From: CAZLQF01 sp964561545
GTDB taxonomy: Bacteria; Bacteroidota; Bacteroidia; CAILMK01; CAYYUA01
Length of the DNA stretch: 64,000 nt
Direction of reading: 5' to 3'
Assembly: GCA_964561545.1 (NCBI GenBank)
Contig: CAZLQF010000013.1
Span: forward strand, 14,163 to 78,162
Shown: piece by piece, positions 1-10,287 of the stretch
Layout: the number at the start of each line of letters is the position of its first letter
Numbering within the stretch: the stretch's first letter is position 1
Made by a program: the position numbers and the translations under genes
Notes under the pieces: generated by a model
What the model was told of the DNA's origin: nothing
Database searches by the model: none
The model's input: the letters and a program-made list of their open reading frames with translations, nothing else

Positions 1-770
1 GGAATTTAGGTTATGGTAGGGGAATTAGTGATGTAAAAATCCAGGATACCGCAGAAAAACTTAACGTTTATGGCGAATACGCTGAATATTATGAAGATCC
101 CGAAAATTCATACATAACCGATAGCACCCTCGCAGAAAAAATTAAAGGAAACGACACATTCTATCTCCATGCAGATACTATATTTCTATACAAAGACACA
201 TCAGGTCATCGGTACATGGAGGCTTATTATGGTGTTGAAAGTTATCACCGCGATTTTCAGTCCAAATGCGACTCCATGATCTATTCTTTCAGGGATTCAA
301 TTATTCACCTTTACAACAATCCAGTGCTTTGGCATGAAGAATACCAATCCACTTCCGATTCCATGAAGCTCTATACCAAGCCGGGCGGCTTGGAAAGGAT
401 TGAGATGCTGAACGATGCCTTCATTACCTTCCAAGTAGATACGAACCGGTTTAATCAAATTAAAGGAAGGAATATGACTGGTTACCTTACCGACAACGAG
501 CTTAACAAAGTAAATGTTAGCGGCAACGGGCAAAGCGTTTATTACCTGAAGGATGAGCAGGAACAATACATCGGAGTCAATAAAATTACATCAAGTGATA
601 TTGAAATAAGAATTGAAAACCGAAATTTGCATGCTATTAATTTCGTGGAGGAGCCTAAGGCTACCCTCTACCCCTTGACCGCTAAAACAAGAGAAGAGCT
701 AAGGTTAAAGGGGTTCCATTGGCGCGGATCAGAAAGGCCCTTGAAGGTAAATGATTTATTTTTACCTTAA
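1..770 (+). CDS. OstA-like (LptA/LptD N-domain type) protein, 5' truncated
   Basis: The frame is open from base 3 at the window edge to a TAA stop, so only the C-terminal part (about 255 residues) is present. The text has the repetitive beta-strand style of OstA/LptA domains: short strands separated by turns, with recurring phrases such as VYGEYAEYYED, LHADTIFLYKD, SKCDSMIYSF and STSDSMKLYTK that mark successive strands of a beta-jellyroll. In Bacteroidota such OstA-like proteins are thought to bind lipopolysaccharide in the periplasm during transport to the outer membrane; that role is family knowledge, not shown here. The next gene starts 14 bases later on the same strand, suggesting co-transcription. 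Confidence 0.75.
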   Translation, partial: NLGYGRGISDVKIQDTAEKLNVYGEYAEYYEDPENSYITDSTLAEKIKGNDTFYLHADTIFLYKDTSGHRYMEAYYGVESYHRDFQSKCDSMIYSFRDSIIHLYNNPVLWHEEYQSTSDSMKLYTKPGGLERIEMLNDAFITFQVDTNRFNQIKGRNMTGYLTDNELNKVNVSGNGQSVYYLKDEQEQYIGVNKITSSDIEIRIENRNLHAINFVEEPKATLYPLTAKTREELRLKGFHWRGSERPLKVNDLFLP

Positions 771-784
771 AATAAAAATTTAAA

Positions 785-1237
785 ATGCCGCAGCGTCTTA
801 AATTTACCATCTATTTATTATTACTGGTGGGTTTGGGCTCGCTTTTCAATCCCGTTTTAGCCCAAAAGAAAGATGCTATACTGGGCGTATGGTATACCAA
901 GGAAAAAGACGGAAAAGTCAGGATCTATAAGTGCAATGGTCATTATTGTGGTAAACTGATCTGGGGAAAAAAGGCTGCTGAAGGCGAGCCCCAATACGAT
1001 GAAAACAACCCGGATCCTGAAAAGCGGGATCGCAAATTAGTTGGCATCAAGCTCCTGAAAGACTTTAAGTACGATGAGGATGAAAACCAATGGGTAGACG
1101 GCACCATTTACAATCCCAGAAATGGTAAAACTTATAATTGCTTTTTGGACCTAATGGAAGATGGACGGTTAAAAGTAAAAGGCTATGTAGGCTTTTCATG
1201 GATCGGTAAAACCACCTACTGGACAAAAGTGGAATAA
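785..1237 (+). CDS. DUF2147 family exported protein
   Basis: A 150-residue protein with an N-terminal signal peptide (hydrophobic stretch at residues 9-24, cleavage probably after VLAQ). The mature part opens with ILGVWYTKEKDGKVRIYKCN and continues with YCGKLIWGKK, then a KDFKYDEDENQWVDGTIYNP-like section and a final GKTTYWTKVE, which is the whole DUF2147 pattern. Family members are small periplasmic or surface proteins of unknown function, common in Bacteroidota and Proteobacteria. The gene follows the OstA-like gene after 14 bases, so it is probably in the same transcript. No catalytic residues can be named. Confidence 0.85.
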   Translation: MPQRLKFTIYLLLLVGLGSLFNPVLAQKKDAILGVWYTKEKDGKVRIYKCNGHYCGKLIWGKKAAEGEPQYDENNPDPEKRDRKLVGIKLLKDFKYDEDENQWVDGTIYNPRNGKTYNCFLDLMEDGRLKVKGYVGFSWIGKTTYWTKVE

Positions 1238-1380
1238 TGATTTCCACCATATTACAATTACTTGGTAACGATTGATGTAGGCCTTTTTGGTCCAAAGGTT
1301 TCAAACGCAAATGATAAGGCCAAGCGTTTTTAGCATTGAATCACCTTTAAATCCCCTTTAATCGACTTTTAAACTTGCTC

Positions 1381-1406
1381 AAAAAACCCCTGGCTAATGC
1401 CAGGGG
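1381..1406 (-). terminator. Rho-independent terminator of glyA
   Basis: An 8-bp perfect stem (1387-1394 with 1399-1406, loop TAAT) is followed on the minus strand by six U (1386-1381). It lies about 60 bases after the glyA stop. On the plus strand there is no U run directly after the hairpin, so it serves the minus strand. A second AT-only palindrome sits next to it at about 1414-1435. Confidence 0.85.
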
Positions 1407-1464
1407 TCAGAAAAATCAAAAAAAATTTTTTGATTAATTGCAGCTGATAGCTGAAGGAGAATGG

Positions 1465-2745
1465 TTAGGCGTCTCCTTCAAAAAGCGGAAATTTGCTACA
1501 AAAATCTTTAACCTTTTCCTTGGTGGAATTAACAAAAGCGTGGTCATCTTTTTTCTGGATCACATCATCGATCATTTGCACAATTTCTTCCATGTCTTTT
1601 TCTTTCATACCACGGGTAGTAATCGCTGATGTACCCATGCGCATACCGGAAGTTACCAAAGCCGGTTGATCGTCAAATGGGACCATGTTCTTGTTAATGG
1701 TAATGCCTGCTTGTTCAAGCACTTCTTCAGCCTCTTTACCGGTTACCTTTCTGGACCTTAGGTCAATCAACATTAAATGGTTGTCGCTGCCTCCGGTAAT
1801 AACTTTATAACCCTTATCTTCAAATGCCTTGGCCATGGTTTTTGAATTGTTCAATAATTGCTGGATGTACTGGTCAAAATCATCCGTCAAGGCTTCTTTG
1901 AACGCAACAGCCTTACCAGCAATTACGTGCTCGAGAGGGCCCCCTTGGGTACCAGGGAAAACAGAAGAATCAAGGATGGTGGACATGCGTTTTCTTTTGC
2001 CTTTACTTGTGGTAATGCCCATAAAATTGGGAAAATCCTTGCCCATCAGGATCATGCCTCCTCTTGGCCCTCTTAAAGTTTTATGGGTGGTAGTAGTTAC
2101 TACATGGCAATATTCCAGCGGATTTTTCAAATACCCTTTGGCAATGATGCCTGCTGGATGCGCCATATCACAAAGGAGGAGCGCTCCAATGTCGTCAGCT
2201 ACTTTCCTGAACCGCTCATAATCCCAATCCCTTGAATAGGCTGAACCACCGGCAATGATCAAATCCGGACGTTCATTGTAGGCGGTTTGTTCCATTTGCT
2301 CATAATCAATGTACCCGGTTTCTTCATCAACACCATAAAAAACGGATTGATATTGTTGCCCGGAGAAGTTAACGGGAGCTCCATGTGTTAAGTGACCCCC
2401 ATGCGCCAAGTTAAATCCCATGATTTTATCGCCAGGCTTAAGCAAGCCAAGAAAAACTGCTGCATTGGCTTGAGCTCCTGAATGAGGCTGAACGTTTACC
2501 CATTCAGCACCAAATAGTTCTTTTGCACGCTCTCTGGCCAGTTCCTCAGCCTCATCGATAAACTCACAACCACCATAATACCTTTTTCCTGGAAGGCCTT
2601 CGGCATATTTATTGGTTAAAACCGAACCTACTACATCCATTACCTCGCTGCTAACCAGATTTTCGGAAGCTATTAGCTCCAGACCATTCTTCTGGCGGCC
2701 CCGCTCTTTTTCAATAATTTGAAATATTTGATCGTCTCTCTGCAT
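1465..2745 (-). CDS. glyA: Serine hydroxymethyltransferase
   Basis: GlyA converts serine and tetrahydrofolate to glycine and 5,10-methylene-THF using pyridoxal phosphate, in the cytosol. The protein has the family features in order: LELIASENLVS near the N-terminus, KRYYGGCEFID, the substrate loop GAQANAAVFLGLL, and the PLP-lysine motif TTTTHKTLRGPRGG. I chose the Met at 2745 (426 residues, protein beginning MQRDDQIF) over an upstream in-frame Met at 2772, because homologs start here and because a TAAGTTTG -7-like box on the minus strand (2777-2770) would place transcription start downstream of 2772. The gene is monocistronic and ends at a strong terminator. Confidence 0.95.
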   Translation of the reverse strand: MQRDDQIFQIIEKERGRQKNGLELIASENLVSSEVMDVVGSVLTNKYAEGLPGKRYYGGCEFIDEAEELARERAKELFGAEWVNVQPHSGAQANAAVFLGLLKPGDKIMGFNLAHGGHLTHGAPVNFSGQQYQSVFYGVDEETGYIDYEQMEQTAYNERPDLIIAGGSAYSRDWDYERFRKVADDIGALLLCDMAHPAGIIAKGYLKNPLEYCHVVTTTTHKTLRGPRGGMILMGKDFPNFMGITTSKGKRKRMSTILDSSVFPGTQGGPLEHVIAGKAVAFKEALTDDFDQYIQQLLNNSKTMAKAFEDKGYKVITGGSDNHLMLIDLRSRKVTGKEAEEVLEQAGITINKNMVPFDDQPALVTSGMRMGTSAITTRGMKEKDMEEIVQMIDDVIQKKDDHAFVNSTKEKVKDFCSKFPLFEGDA

Positions 2746-3132
2746 GATAAAGGGTTTTAAATTGCGATGCAAACTTAATAAAAATGTCTTTAGCTATGTG
2801 GTTAACGCGTTTTATTCAATAATTGAAGGAATTTGATCAACATTGGCCTTGCCAAAGGCTATCTTATGCTACATACCCTGCTTGATGCCAAAACTTTTTT
2901 TGATCGATTTTAGATTTGTGTTTATTGATCATTTATCTGGAGCTCTTTTCCTTAAGTTTATAATTGAACCTTACGTCAAATATGGATGAAATAACATTTC
3001 CACTCTATAGTCATATACGATTAACATTTCGTTAACATCTTTTCAACCAATTGCTTAGTATAAAGTTTTAACTTTGCACTGTATTCTACAGTTGCATCTT
3101 CTTTAACTTTCTGGAACAAAATGAATTAAGCC
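2746..3132. other. Divergent intergenic region between glyA and the T9SS module gene
   Basis: This 387-base AT-rich stretch separates two genes read in opposite directions and must hold both promoters. On the minus strand TAAGTTTG (2777-2770) resembles the -7 element for glyA. On the plus strand TAACTTTG (3069-3076) matches the -7 consensus for the downstream gene. I see no coding frame, tRNA or riboswitch fold. Confidence 0.5.
3069..3076 (+). promoter_or_regulatory. Bacteroidota -7 element for the T9SS module gene
   Basis: TAACTTTG matches TAnnTTTG exactly, 56 bases before the ATG. The best -33 candidate, ATTG at 3050-3053, is only 15 bases upstream, shorter than the usual 17-23, so the -33 part is doubtful. 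Confidence 0.4.
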
Positions 3133-6100
3133 ATGAAAATTTTTAAAAAATCTTTATCCACCCTGTCAAAAATGATGGGCTTTGTATTTTTACTTGTTGC
3201 CTTTTCGAGTATTTCGGTGAAAGGGCAAACCATTTTATCCGAAGGTTTTGAGAACCCTCAATCTTCCTGGAACAGTTATACAACCGATACGCTTGGTTTT
3301 ACAAGTGGACCGTGGAGCTTGGTAGAAGTATTTCCTGAGAACGGGGCAAGGGTTTACCAAGGTTCAAAAGCTGCACGGATTAATGATGACGAGCCCGGAG
3401 CTTCTGTTACAACCCCTGCTTTAGACAGTGTTGGAACCGTATCTTTCTATTACGTTAGACCCTTTAGCGGAGCAGGCGAATTTGTACTGCAAAAATCTGT
3501 CGCTGGTGCGCCTTTTACATCATTGGATACGGTCAACTACACCAATGATACATTGCCCAACTTTTCCCAATATAGCTATGACATAAACGATGCTTCCCAA
3601 AACATTCGAGTCAGGGTATTGAATGATGACAACACCGCTCAATTATCAGTGGATGAATTTGAAGTAAAAAAATATAGTGGCGGAAGTTCAGGCGGAAATC
3701 AAAGCACAGCAGCTTCAATTCCATATTTCGAGGATTTTGAAAATGATTCCTTAAATGGATGGCGTTCTTACAGCATCCTTAGCAATGCTAATTGGTCGGT
3801 ATCTTCGTTCGGAGGAGATTTTTTCGCAGAAATTAATGGCTTTGGTGCTGATACCAACAGCAATGATTGGTTGATTTCCCCCCGGTTTGATATCAGCAAT
3901 ATTCAGGGCGATGTTTATTTTTCTTTTTTTAATGCCAAGAACTTTTCCGGAGGCGATTTTAAAATTAAAGTTTCCAATGATTATGATGGCACATCAAATC
4001 CGGATTCCAACCAATTTACATGGAATGATGTAACATCTCAGGTGGCCTTATCAACAGGCAATTACCAGGATACTTTTTCTGGCTATTTGAATTTGGCGCC
4101 TTACCAGGATGACAGCGTTTACATTGCTTACCATTATACTTCCTCTCCAAGTTCAGCCGCATTAAGAAGGGTTGATGATGTAAAATTGCTTTCCGACACC
4201 AATGCCATTCCTGACATTCGATTTGCCGAAGTTTGGCCTGACAGCAATAAGGCCATTATTAAAAATTATGGTCATTTTCCGTATGACATTTCGGGCTGGC
4301 AATTGTGCGCTAATTTCAACTACAATGCCATTACCTCAGCGATTGTTCAACAGGGTGATTTAATGTTAAAACCAGGAGAAGAAGTAACCATTACTTGGAA
4401 TAACATAACTGCTTCTGACCAGGATTTGGGATTATACAACAGCAATAATTTTTCAGACACTGCTGCTATGGAGGATTTCTTACAGTGGGGTTCAGCCGGT
4501 AATGGCCGCGAAAGTGTAGCGGATAATAAAGGAATCTGGACTGCTGGCAATTTCTTAACTATTGCAACGCCCTATGAATACGTTGGCCAGGGCGATCCCG
4601 ATCATGGCGTTGCATTTTGGGATTCAAAAGACATTGGCGGCACAACTACCGCATCCATCCCTTACTTCCAGGATTTTGAAGATGGATCCCTTGATGATTG
4701 GACCTCTAATAACGTGATGAGCAATAAAAACTGGGTTCATACAAGCTTCGGAGGTGATTTCTTTGCTGAAATGAGCGGCTTTCAGGCTGATACCAATAGC
4801 AATGATTGGCTCATATCTCCTGAATTTGACTTTACCGGAAATTCCAATTTGGTCCTAAGTTTTTACTCAGCTAAAAACTTCTCCGGTGGATCTCTTGATA
4901 TCAAAATTTCAACCAATTATGACGGTACTTCAGATCCCACTAATTCTCAGTTCAGTTGGAATAATTTAACCAGCCAAGCAGCTTTATCGCAAGGCAATTT
5001 TAATGATACTTTCTCTGGTGAAATCGATGTATCTGGTTACAACGATACCTCGGTTTATATCGCTTTCCATTACACAGCTACCCCGGATTCTGCAGCTACC
5101 TGGCAAATAGATGATATCGAACTAAAAGAACAATCTCAGCAACCAGATTCCATTATCATCAATGAAATCCTGGCCGATAACCAATCCATTAACACCGATC
5201 AAAATGGCGAAAATGACCCCTGGGTGGAACTTTACAACCCCAATCCTTATCAAGTCAACTTACAAGATTACAGCCTAAGCGATGATGCTGCCATGCCTTC
5301 TAAATACACAATGCCTGATACAACCATTCAAGGAAATGGCTACTTGCTTCTTTGGGCTGATGGTGACAATAACCAATCAGGCCTGCATGCCAATTTCTCC
5401 CTAAATGCAAGTGGCGGAAATCTTCATATCTACGACAGCCTCCAAAACTTAATGGATTCTGTATCTTACAACATGCAAAATCCAGATACTTCTTTGGCCA
5501 GAATACCTGACGGAACGGGTGCCTTTAAGATGGCACAGCCCACACCATCTGCTGAAAACACTGAATTACCAGAACCTCAACCTTCCGCATCCATCCCTTA
5601 CTTCCAGGATTTTGAAGATGGATCCCTTGATGATTGGACNNNNNNNNNNNNNNNNNNNNNNNNNNNNNNNNNNNNNNNNNNNNNNNNNNNNNNNNNNNNN
5701 NNNNNNNNNNNNNNNNNNNNNNNNNNNNNNNNNNNNNNNCCGCATCCATCCCTTACTTCCAGGATTTTGAAGATGGATCCCTTGATGATTGGACCTCTAA
5801 TAACGTGATGAGCAATAAAAACTGGGTTCATACAAGCTTCGGAGGTGATTTCTTTGCTGAAATGAGCGGCTTTCAGGCTGATACCAATAGCAATGATTGG
5901 CTCATATCTCCTGAATTTGACTTTACCGGAAATTCCAATTTGGTCCTAAGTTTTTACTCAGCTAAAAACTTCTCCGGTGGATCTCTTGATATCAAAATTT
6001 CAACCAATTATGACGGTACTTCAGATCCCACTAATTCTCAGTTCAGTTGGAATAATTTAACCAGCCAAGCAGCTTTATCGCAAGGCAATTTTAATGATAC

Positions 6101-7859
6101 TTTCTCTGGTGAAATCGATGTATCTGGTTACAACGATACCTCGGTTTATATCGCTTTCCATTACACAGCTACCCCGGATTCTGCAGCTACCTGGCAAATA
6201 GATGATATCGAACTAAAAGAACAATCTCAGCAACCAGATTCCATTATCATCAATGAAATCCTGGCCGATAACCAATCCATTAACACCGATCAAAATGGCG
6301 AAAATGACCCCTGGGTGGAACTTTACAACCCCAATCCTTATCAAGTCAACTTACAAGATTACAGCCTAAGCGATGATGCTGCCATGCCTTCTAAATACAC
6401 AATGCCTGATACAACCATTCAAGGAAATGGCTACTTGCTTCTTTGGGCTGATGGTGACAATAACCAATCAGGCCTGCATGCCAATTTCTCCCTAAATGCA
6501 AGTGGCGGAAATCTTCATATCTACGACAGCCTCCAAAACTTAATGGATTCTGTATCTTACAACATGCAAAATCCAGATACTTCTTTGGCCAGAATACCTG
6601 ACGGAACGGGTGCCTTTAAGATGGCACAGCCCACACCATCTGCTGAAAACACTGAATTACCAGAACCTCAACCTTCCGCATCCATCCCTTACTTCCAGGA
6701 TTTTGAAAATGGGTCTTTAGAAGATTGGAACAGTTACAACGTTCAAAGCAATGAGAATTGGCGTTACGATAGTTTTGAAGGCGACCATTTTGCAGAAGTC
6801 AATGGTTTCCAGGCTGACGCCAATAGCAATGATTGGCTCATATCTCCTGAATTTGATTTCACTGGTTTTGACAATTTAGCTTTCAGCTTCTATTCAGCTA
6901 AGAATTTTAGTGGCGGTGATTTTAAAATCAAGGTATCTACCAACTATGACGGTATTTCGGATCCAACCAATGCCAAATTTGATTGGACTGACATCACAGC
7001 TCAAGCTGAACTATCAGACAGTAATTACATCGACACCTACTCCGGCTTGATAGATGTTTCCAATATCAATAGCAATGCTGTTTATTTTGCCTTCCATTAT
7101 ACATCAACGCCCAACCAAGCCACCCTATGGCAAATAGATGATATAGAAATTCAGGAAGTTGAAGCGCCTGACACGGTTAAGCTAAATGAGTTGTTGGTCA
7201 ACAACCAAGCAACCAATACTGATCAGGATGATGAAAATGATCCCTGGATCGAACTCTACAATCCCAATTCCGACACCGTTAACTTGGCTGGATACAGTTT
7301 GAGTGATAACCCGAATATGAACAACCAATATTCCTTGCCTAACACGACCATTCAACCCAACGATTACAGGATTGTTTGGGCCGATAATGATACCCTGCAA
7401 GCCGGATTGCATGCTCCATTTAGCCTGGATAAAAATGGCGGGAAGCTTTTCTTCTATGGTCCCCAAAGCCGTTTGATAGATTCAGTCACTTACGGACCTC
7501 AAAAAGCAGATACCAGTTTTGCCAGACTTCCAAATGGAAGTGGTTCCTTTGAAATGGCCAAACCTACGCCAGCTGCAAAGAACGATTCGTTCACAACATC
7601 CATCAATGAAATTTCTAAAAGAAGCAGCTTCGACATGTATCCCAATCCAACGGAGGATGTATTGAACATAACCTCAGACAACTCGGATAACAAGAAAATC
7701 GAATTGTTCAATACACAAGGACAAATAATGTTTAGAGAAAGGTTTAATGGAACCAAATTGCAATTAAATACGTCTGTTTATGAAAGCGGATTGTATTTTA
7801 TAAAGTTACAAAACGTAGAGAAAGGCGAAATTGTGAACAAAAAGCTAATAATTCGGTAA
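3133..7859 (+). CDS. Giant T9SS cargo protein with repeated jellyroll plus lamin-tail modules (interrupted by assembly gap)
   Basis: Secreted surface or extracellular protein: signal peptide (residues 1-32), then repeated beta-rich modules and a C-terminal type A T9SS sorting domain (FDMYPNPTEDVLNI to KKLIIR). Each full module of 312 residues holds a cleaved-adhesin/choice-of-anchor-J jellyroll starting ASIPYFQDFE with the NSNDWLISP motif and ending WQIDDIE, followed by a lamin-tail domain (INEILADNQS ... DPWVELYNP ... SLARIPDGTG). The first module begins at residue 194 with a diverged lamin-tail-like part, the next at residue 507. Two later copies flank a run of N and are identical; the last module is diverged. 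The reading frame on the right side of the gap differs from that on the left only because 100 placeholder N are not a multiple of three. Function is inferred: adhesion or extracellular matrix, calcium or glycan binding possible. True length is unknown. Confidence 0.85.
4649..6675 (+). repeat. Exact 936-bp tandem module repeat spanning the gap
   Basis: The unit 4649-5584 recurs at 5740-6675 with no difference that I could see by eye in base or residue text, and its first 55 bases also occur at 5585-5639 directly before the gap. A diverged unit follows from 6676 and a more diverged one precedes at about 3710. Identity at the DNA level, including synonymous positions, means recent duplication or gene conversion, or the same unit written twice by the assembler. 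Confidence 0.9.
5640..5739. other. Assembly gap (100 N)
   Basis: Exactly 100 N, the usual placeholder for a gap of unknown size. It lies inside the repeated module of the T9SS gene, 55 bases after a unit start on the left and exactly at a unit start on the right. The number of module copies in the genome cannot be read from this window. Confidence 0.97.
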
Positions 7860-7890
7860 AGGTACACACATACTAAACAACCGGATTTAA

Positions 7891-7917
7891 AGCCCCGCCA
7901 ATGGCGGGGCTTTTTTA
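7891..7917 (+). terminator. Rho-independent terminator of the T9SS module gene
   Basis: A perfect 9-bp GC-rich stem (7891-7899 with 7903-7911, loop AAT) followed by a T run, 31 bases after the stop codon. Confidence 0.93.
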
Positions 7918-8015
7918 TTGGTGCCCTGCATGGCCACAGAATTTTTTACATTTAAGCCATGAAACGCCTAAGGATCCTTTTTTATTTGGCAATCGTATCC
8001 TTATAAATCATGAAA

Positions 8016-8783
8016 TCAGCCCTCTTCATCAACCATGACCACTTCATCATCCCTTAGTATGGGCATGCCCTTAAACTTCATCAGCAAGCGCCCGGTGGCC
8101 AAAACATCTTTTTGACAGTATTCTACAATCCGATCCACATCCCCTTCTTCATAAAATACCCGGTGTACATCCGATCCTTTGATATCTTCTTTAGGCGTGG
8201 GAATGTTAAAAATGGTGGTCAACAATTTTAGAGAAGTAAAATGCTTGTAATCACCAAATTTCCACAGCTGCATAGTATCCAATAAGTGCTTGGTTTCCCA
8301 AGGTTTTTTTCCGGCTATATCAAGCATATCCGGGATTTTAAATCCATGAATCAAGATCCTGCGAGCTAAATAAGGGAAATCAAACTCCTGCCCGTTATGG
8401 GCACATAAGTAATGTTGATTGGGCTTAAAATGATTATCGAGCAGTTCAATAAAATTGATAAGGATTTTGCGTTCGTCTTCCCCCGAAAAGGATTTGATCC
8501 GAAATTGATACTGATGATCATCCCCACTGATGGGTTGGTCTATTTTATTAAAAATGCCGAATGAAATGCAAACGATGCGACCAAATTCTGCATAAATACC
8601 AGCTCTCGAAAATAAATCCTCAGGCGTTTTTGATTCGTCAGGTCTATTGATCCTTGCTGCCTTTTCATCCCACAAAGGTTGGAGGTCTTCCGGTAAGCTT
8701 TCATAATCCTCAACCATTGGAACGGTCTCAAGATCTAACACAAGTACTTTATCAAGCTGAACATGGTTTAGCATAATGGACAT
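8016..8783 (-). CDS. Predicted 3'-5' exonuclease, PolB-like DEDDy family
   Basis: A 255-residue ribonuclease-H-fold exonuclease of the type annotated as predicted PolB-like 3'-5' exonuclease (DNA_pol_B_exo2). The DEDD motifs are visible: motif I LVLDLETVP near residue 15, motif II CAHNGQEFDFPYLARR near residue 128, and motif III YCQKDVLATG near residue 222 with the Tyr of the DEDDy subclass. It stands alone without a polymerase domain, so it is a free nuclease acting on DNA or RNA ends; the substrate is unknown. An alternative start at the fourth residue (MLNHVQ) is equally likely. It is separated from the upstream gene by a terminator and is transcribed on its own. Confidence 0.82.
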   Translation of the reverse strand: MSIMLNHVQLDKVLVLDLETVPMVEDYESLPEDLQPLWDEKAARINRPDESKTPEDLFSRAGIYAEFGRIVCISFGIFNKIDQPISGDDHQYQFRIKSFSGEDERKILINFIELLDNHFKPNQHYLCAHNGQEFDFPYLARRILIHGFKIPDMLDIAGKKPWETKHLLDTMQLWKFGDYKHFTSLKLLTTIFNIPTPKEDIKGSDVHRVFYEEGDVDRIVEYCQKDVLATGRLLMKFKGMPILRDDEVVMVDEEG

Positions 8784-8860
8784 TACGAATTTTGGGATGC
8801 CATATCAAACTTGTTACGTAGTTAAATTTAGGAAATAAAAATTAATGAGAAAGCAACAAT

Positions 8861-8912
8861 AAAAAATGAGCCACTTCCTCATAGTAATTTTATACCTACC
8901 AGAAAGTGGCTC
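8861..8912 (-). terminator. Terminator after the DUF5723 gene
   Basis: GAGCCACTT (8868-8876) pairs with AAGTGGCTC (8904-8912), loop 27 bases, followed on the minus strand by a U run (8866-8861). A T run also follows on the plus strand, but there is no plus-strand gene ending here. Confidence 0.75.
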
Positions 8913-8922
8913 AATTGTTTTT

Positions 8923-10275
8923 TTAGAAAGCCAATGATAAATTTACGGAAAGATCTGCACCTGTGCCACCACCAAATAGCGGTAATATGTTATTGGTACC
9001 GATTCCAAATCTGACCGGGCCTCCTTTAACTGAAACATAGGGCCCGAACATAAAATTGTTGTAAGCACCATATCCCAAAGACGCCCCTGCATGAAAAATT
9101 TTATTCAAGTTATAATCATAACCCAGAGAAAAGAAAGGTCTGGATGAAGCATCCAGGTGATTGTTAAAGCCTTGTACATACAGGAAATGTATGTTGTGCT
9201 TAAAGAAAGTTTCATCATTGTAATCGTCCTCCTGTAACCGGTAAGTACCTTGCAGCACCAATTTGGTACCCAAGGGCATAGAATAGTCATCATCGCTGAT
9301 TGTAGGGTCTAAAAATGTTTCAATCGAATCGATATTAACATCCACTGATTGGTCTTCAACTACATTGATCGGATCTACTTCTACACCTTCATACCTAAAG
9401 GTAGCACTATTAGAATAACTTTCAACGTTACCGGAATAAGTAATAGAACCAATATCAATGACAGAAAGAGACGCTTCCATATGCTCTTTGTAATGGGTAG
9501 TAATGCCTAAATCCACTCCAAAACCGCTGCCAACTCCAGAGAACAGTTCAATATCGTTTAAACCAGCTAGAGCTGTATGATAGTTATAATCATTTTCAAA
9601 TTCTATGTATTTGCCATCTTGTTCGGTTTCCATGAAAATATTGCCCTTTTCCGTATAGACAGAAAGATCAGATTGAATGACGCTTAGCCTGATCCCCGGA
9701 CGAATGGACACATCATCAACACTTTCCAACTCAATGGGCATGGTGTAGCCCAAATAATATTCCTGATTAAGCGCAACATTGCCCTCAACTGGGCCTAAGT
9801 TGATGCGTTGACCCCTGAATTGCTTATTGCCTTCCCATAATACCTCCATTACATTGTTACTAAATTCAAAATTGGCATTTGCGGTTGCCCTTGCCCCTAT
9901 TGAAAAAGTGAAAAATTCTTCGTCATCTTTTGGAATTTTAACTGCTGCGCTCAAGGGAGCCTGAACATAAGCACCTGCGCCTAAGAGGTTGTCACCTTCA
10001 AGTTTATCGATGATGTCATCCACTGTTTCGGGCTCTACAGGATCTGATGATAAAGCCTTTTCAACAAGGTCATAGTTGAAAGAAGTATTCCCAAACCAAC
10101 CATAAGCGCCAAGGAGCTTAATTTCAAATTCATCAATGTTTTTACCCAAATGGCTTGGTTGATACATAGAGGACTGGGTAGAAAAATGCCCTCCGAAATG
10201 AGCCAAATTATTGTATTGAGCATTGGCAAAATGATGAGCGAATAGAAGAATTAGCGTTAAAGCAATATACCGCAT
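8923..10275 (-). CDS. DUF5723 family outer-membrane beta-barrel protein
   Basis: A 450-residue protein with a signal peptide (cleavage after ANAQ) and amphipathic alternation typical of an outer-membrane barrel, ending in ADLSVNLSLAF with a terminal aromatic residue, as barrel proteins do. The text YNNLAHFGGHFSTQSSMY, the LLGAYGWFGN strand and the late PLGTKLVLQGTYRL and GPYVSVKGGPVRFGIGTNN segments fit DUF5723, a Bacteroidota family without a known function. It starts 12 bases after the preceding lipoprotein gene, so the two are probably made together and may form a surface pair. Confidence 0.8.
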   Translation of the reverse strand: MRYIALTLILLFAHHFANAQYNNLAHFGGHFSTQSSMYQPSHLGKNIDEFEIKLLGAYGWFGNTSFNYDLVEKALSSDPVEPETVDDIIDKLEGDNLLGAGAYVQAPLSAAVKIPKDDEEFFTFSIGARATANANFEFSNNVMEVLWEGNKQFRGQRINLGPVEGNVALNQEYYLGYTMPIELESVDDVSIRPGIRLSVIQSDLSVYTEKGNIFMETEQDGKYIEFENDYNYHTALAGLNDIELFSGVGSGFGVDLGITTHYKEHMEASLSVIDIGSITYSGNVESYSNSATFRYEGVEVDPINVVEDQSVDVNIDSIETFLDPTISDDDYSMPLGTKLVLQGTYRLQEDDYNDETFFKHNIHFLYVQGFNNHLDASSRPFFSLGYDYNLNKIFHAGASLGYGAYNNFMFGPYVSVKGGPVRFGIGTNNILPLFGGGTGADLSVNLSLAF

Positions 10276-10287
10276 AAGGCCGTGTTT

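Noticed and set aside
1412..1436. AT-only palindrome beside the glyA terminator
   Set aside because: Runs of A and T pair by chance; the GC-rich hairpin next to it explains termination.
1829..2221. 130-codon plus-strand frame inside glyA
   Set aside because: Antisense to a well-supported GlyA and with no recognisable protein text.
5634..7859. A separate gene starting after the gap
   Set aside because: It carries on the repeat modules and ends with the sorting domain of the same T9SS protein; the frame shift comes from the 100 placeholder N.
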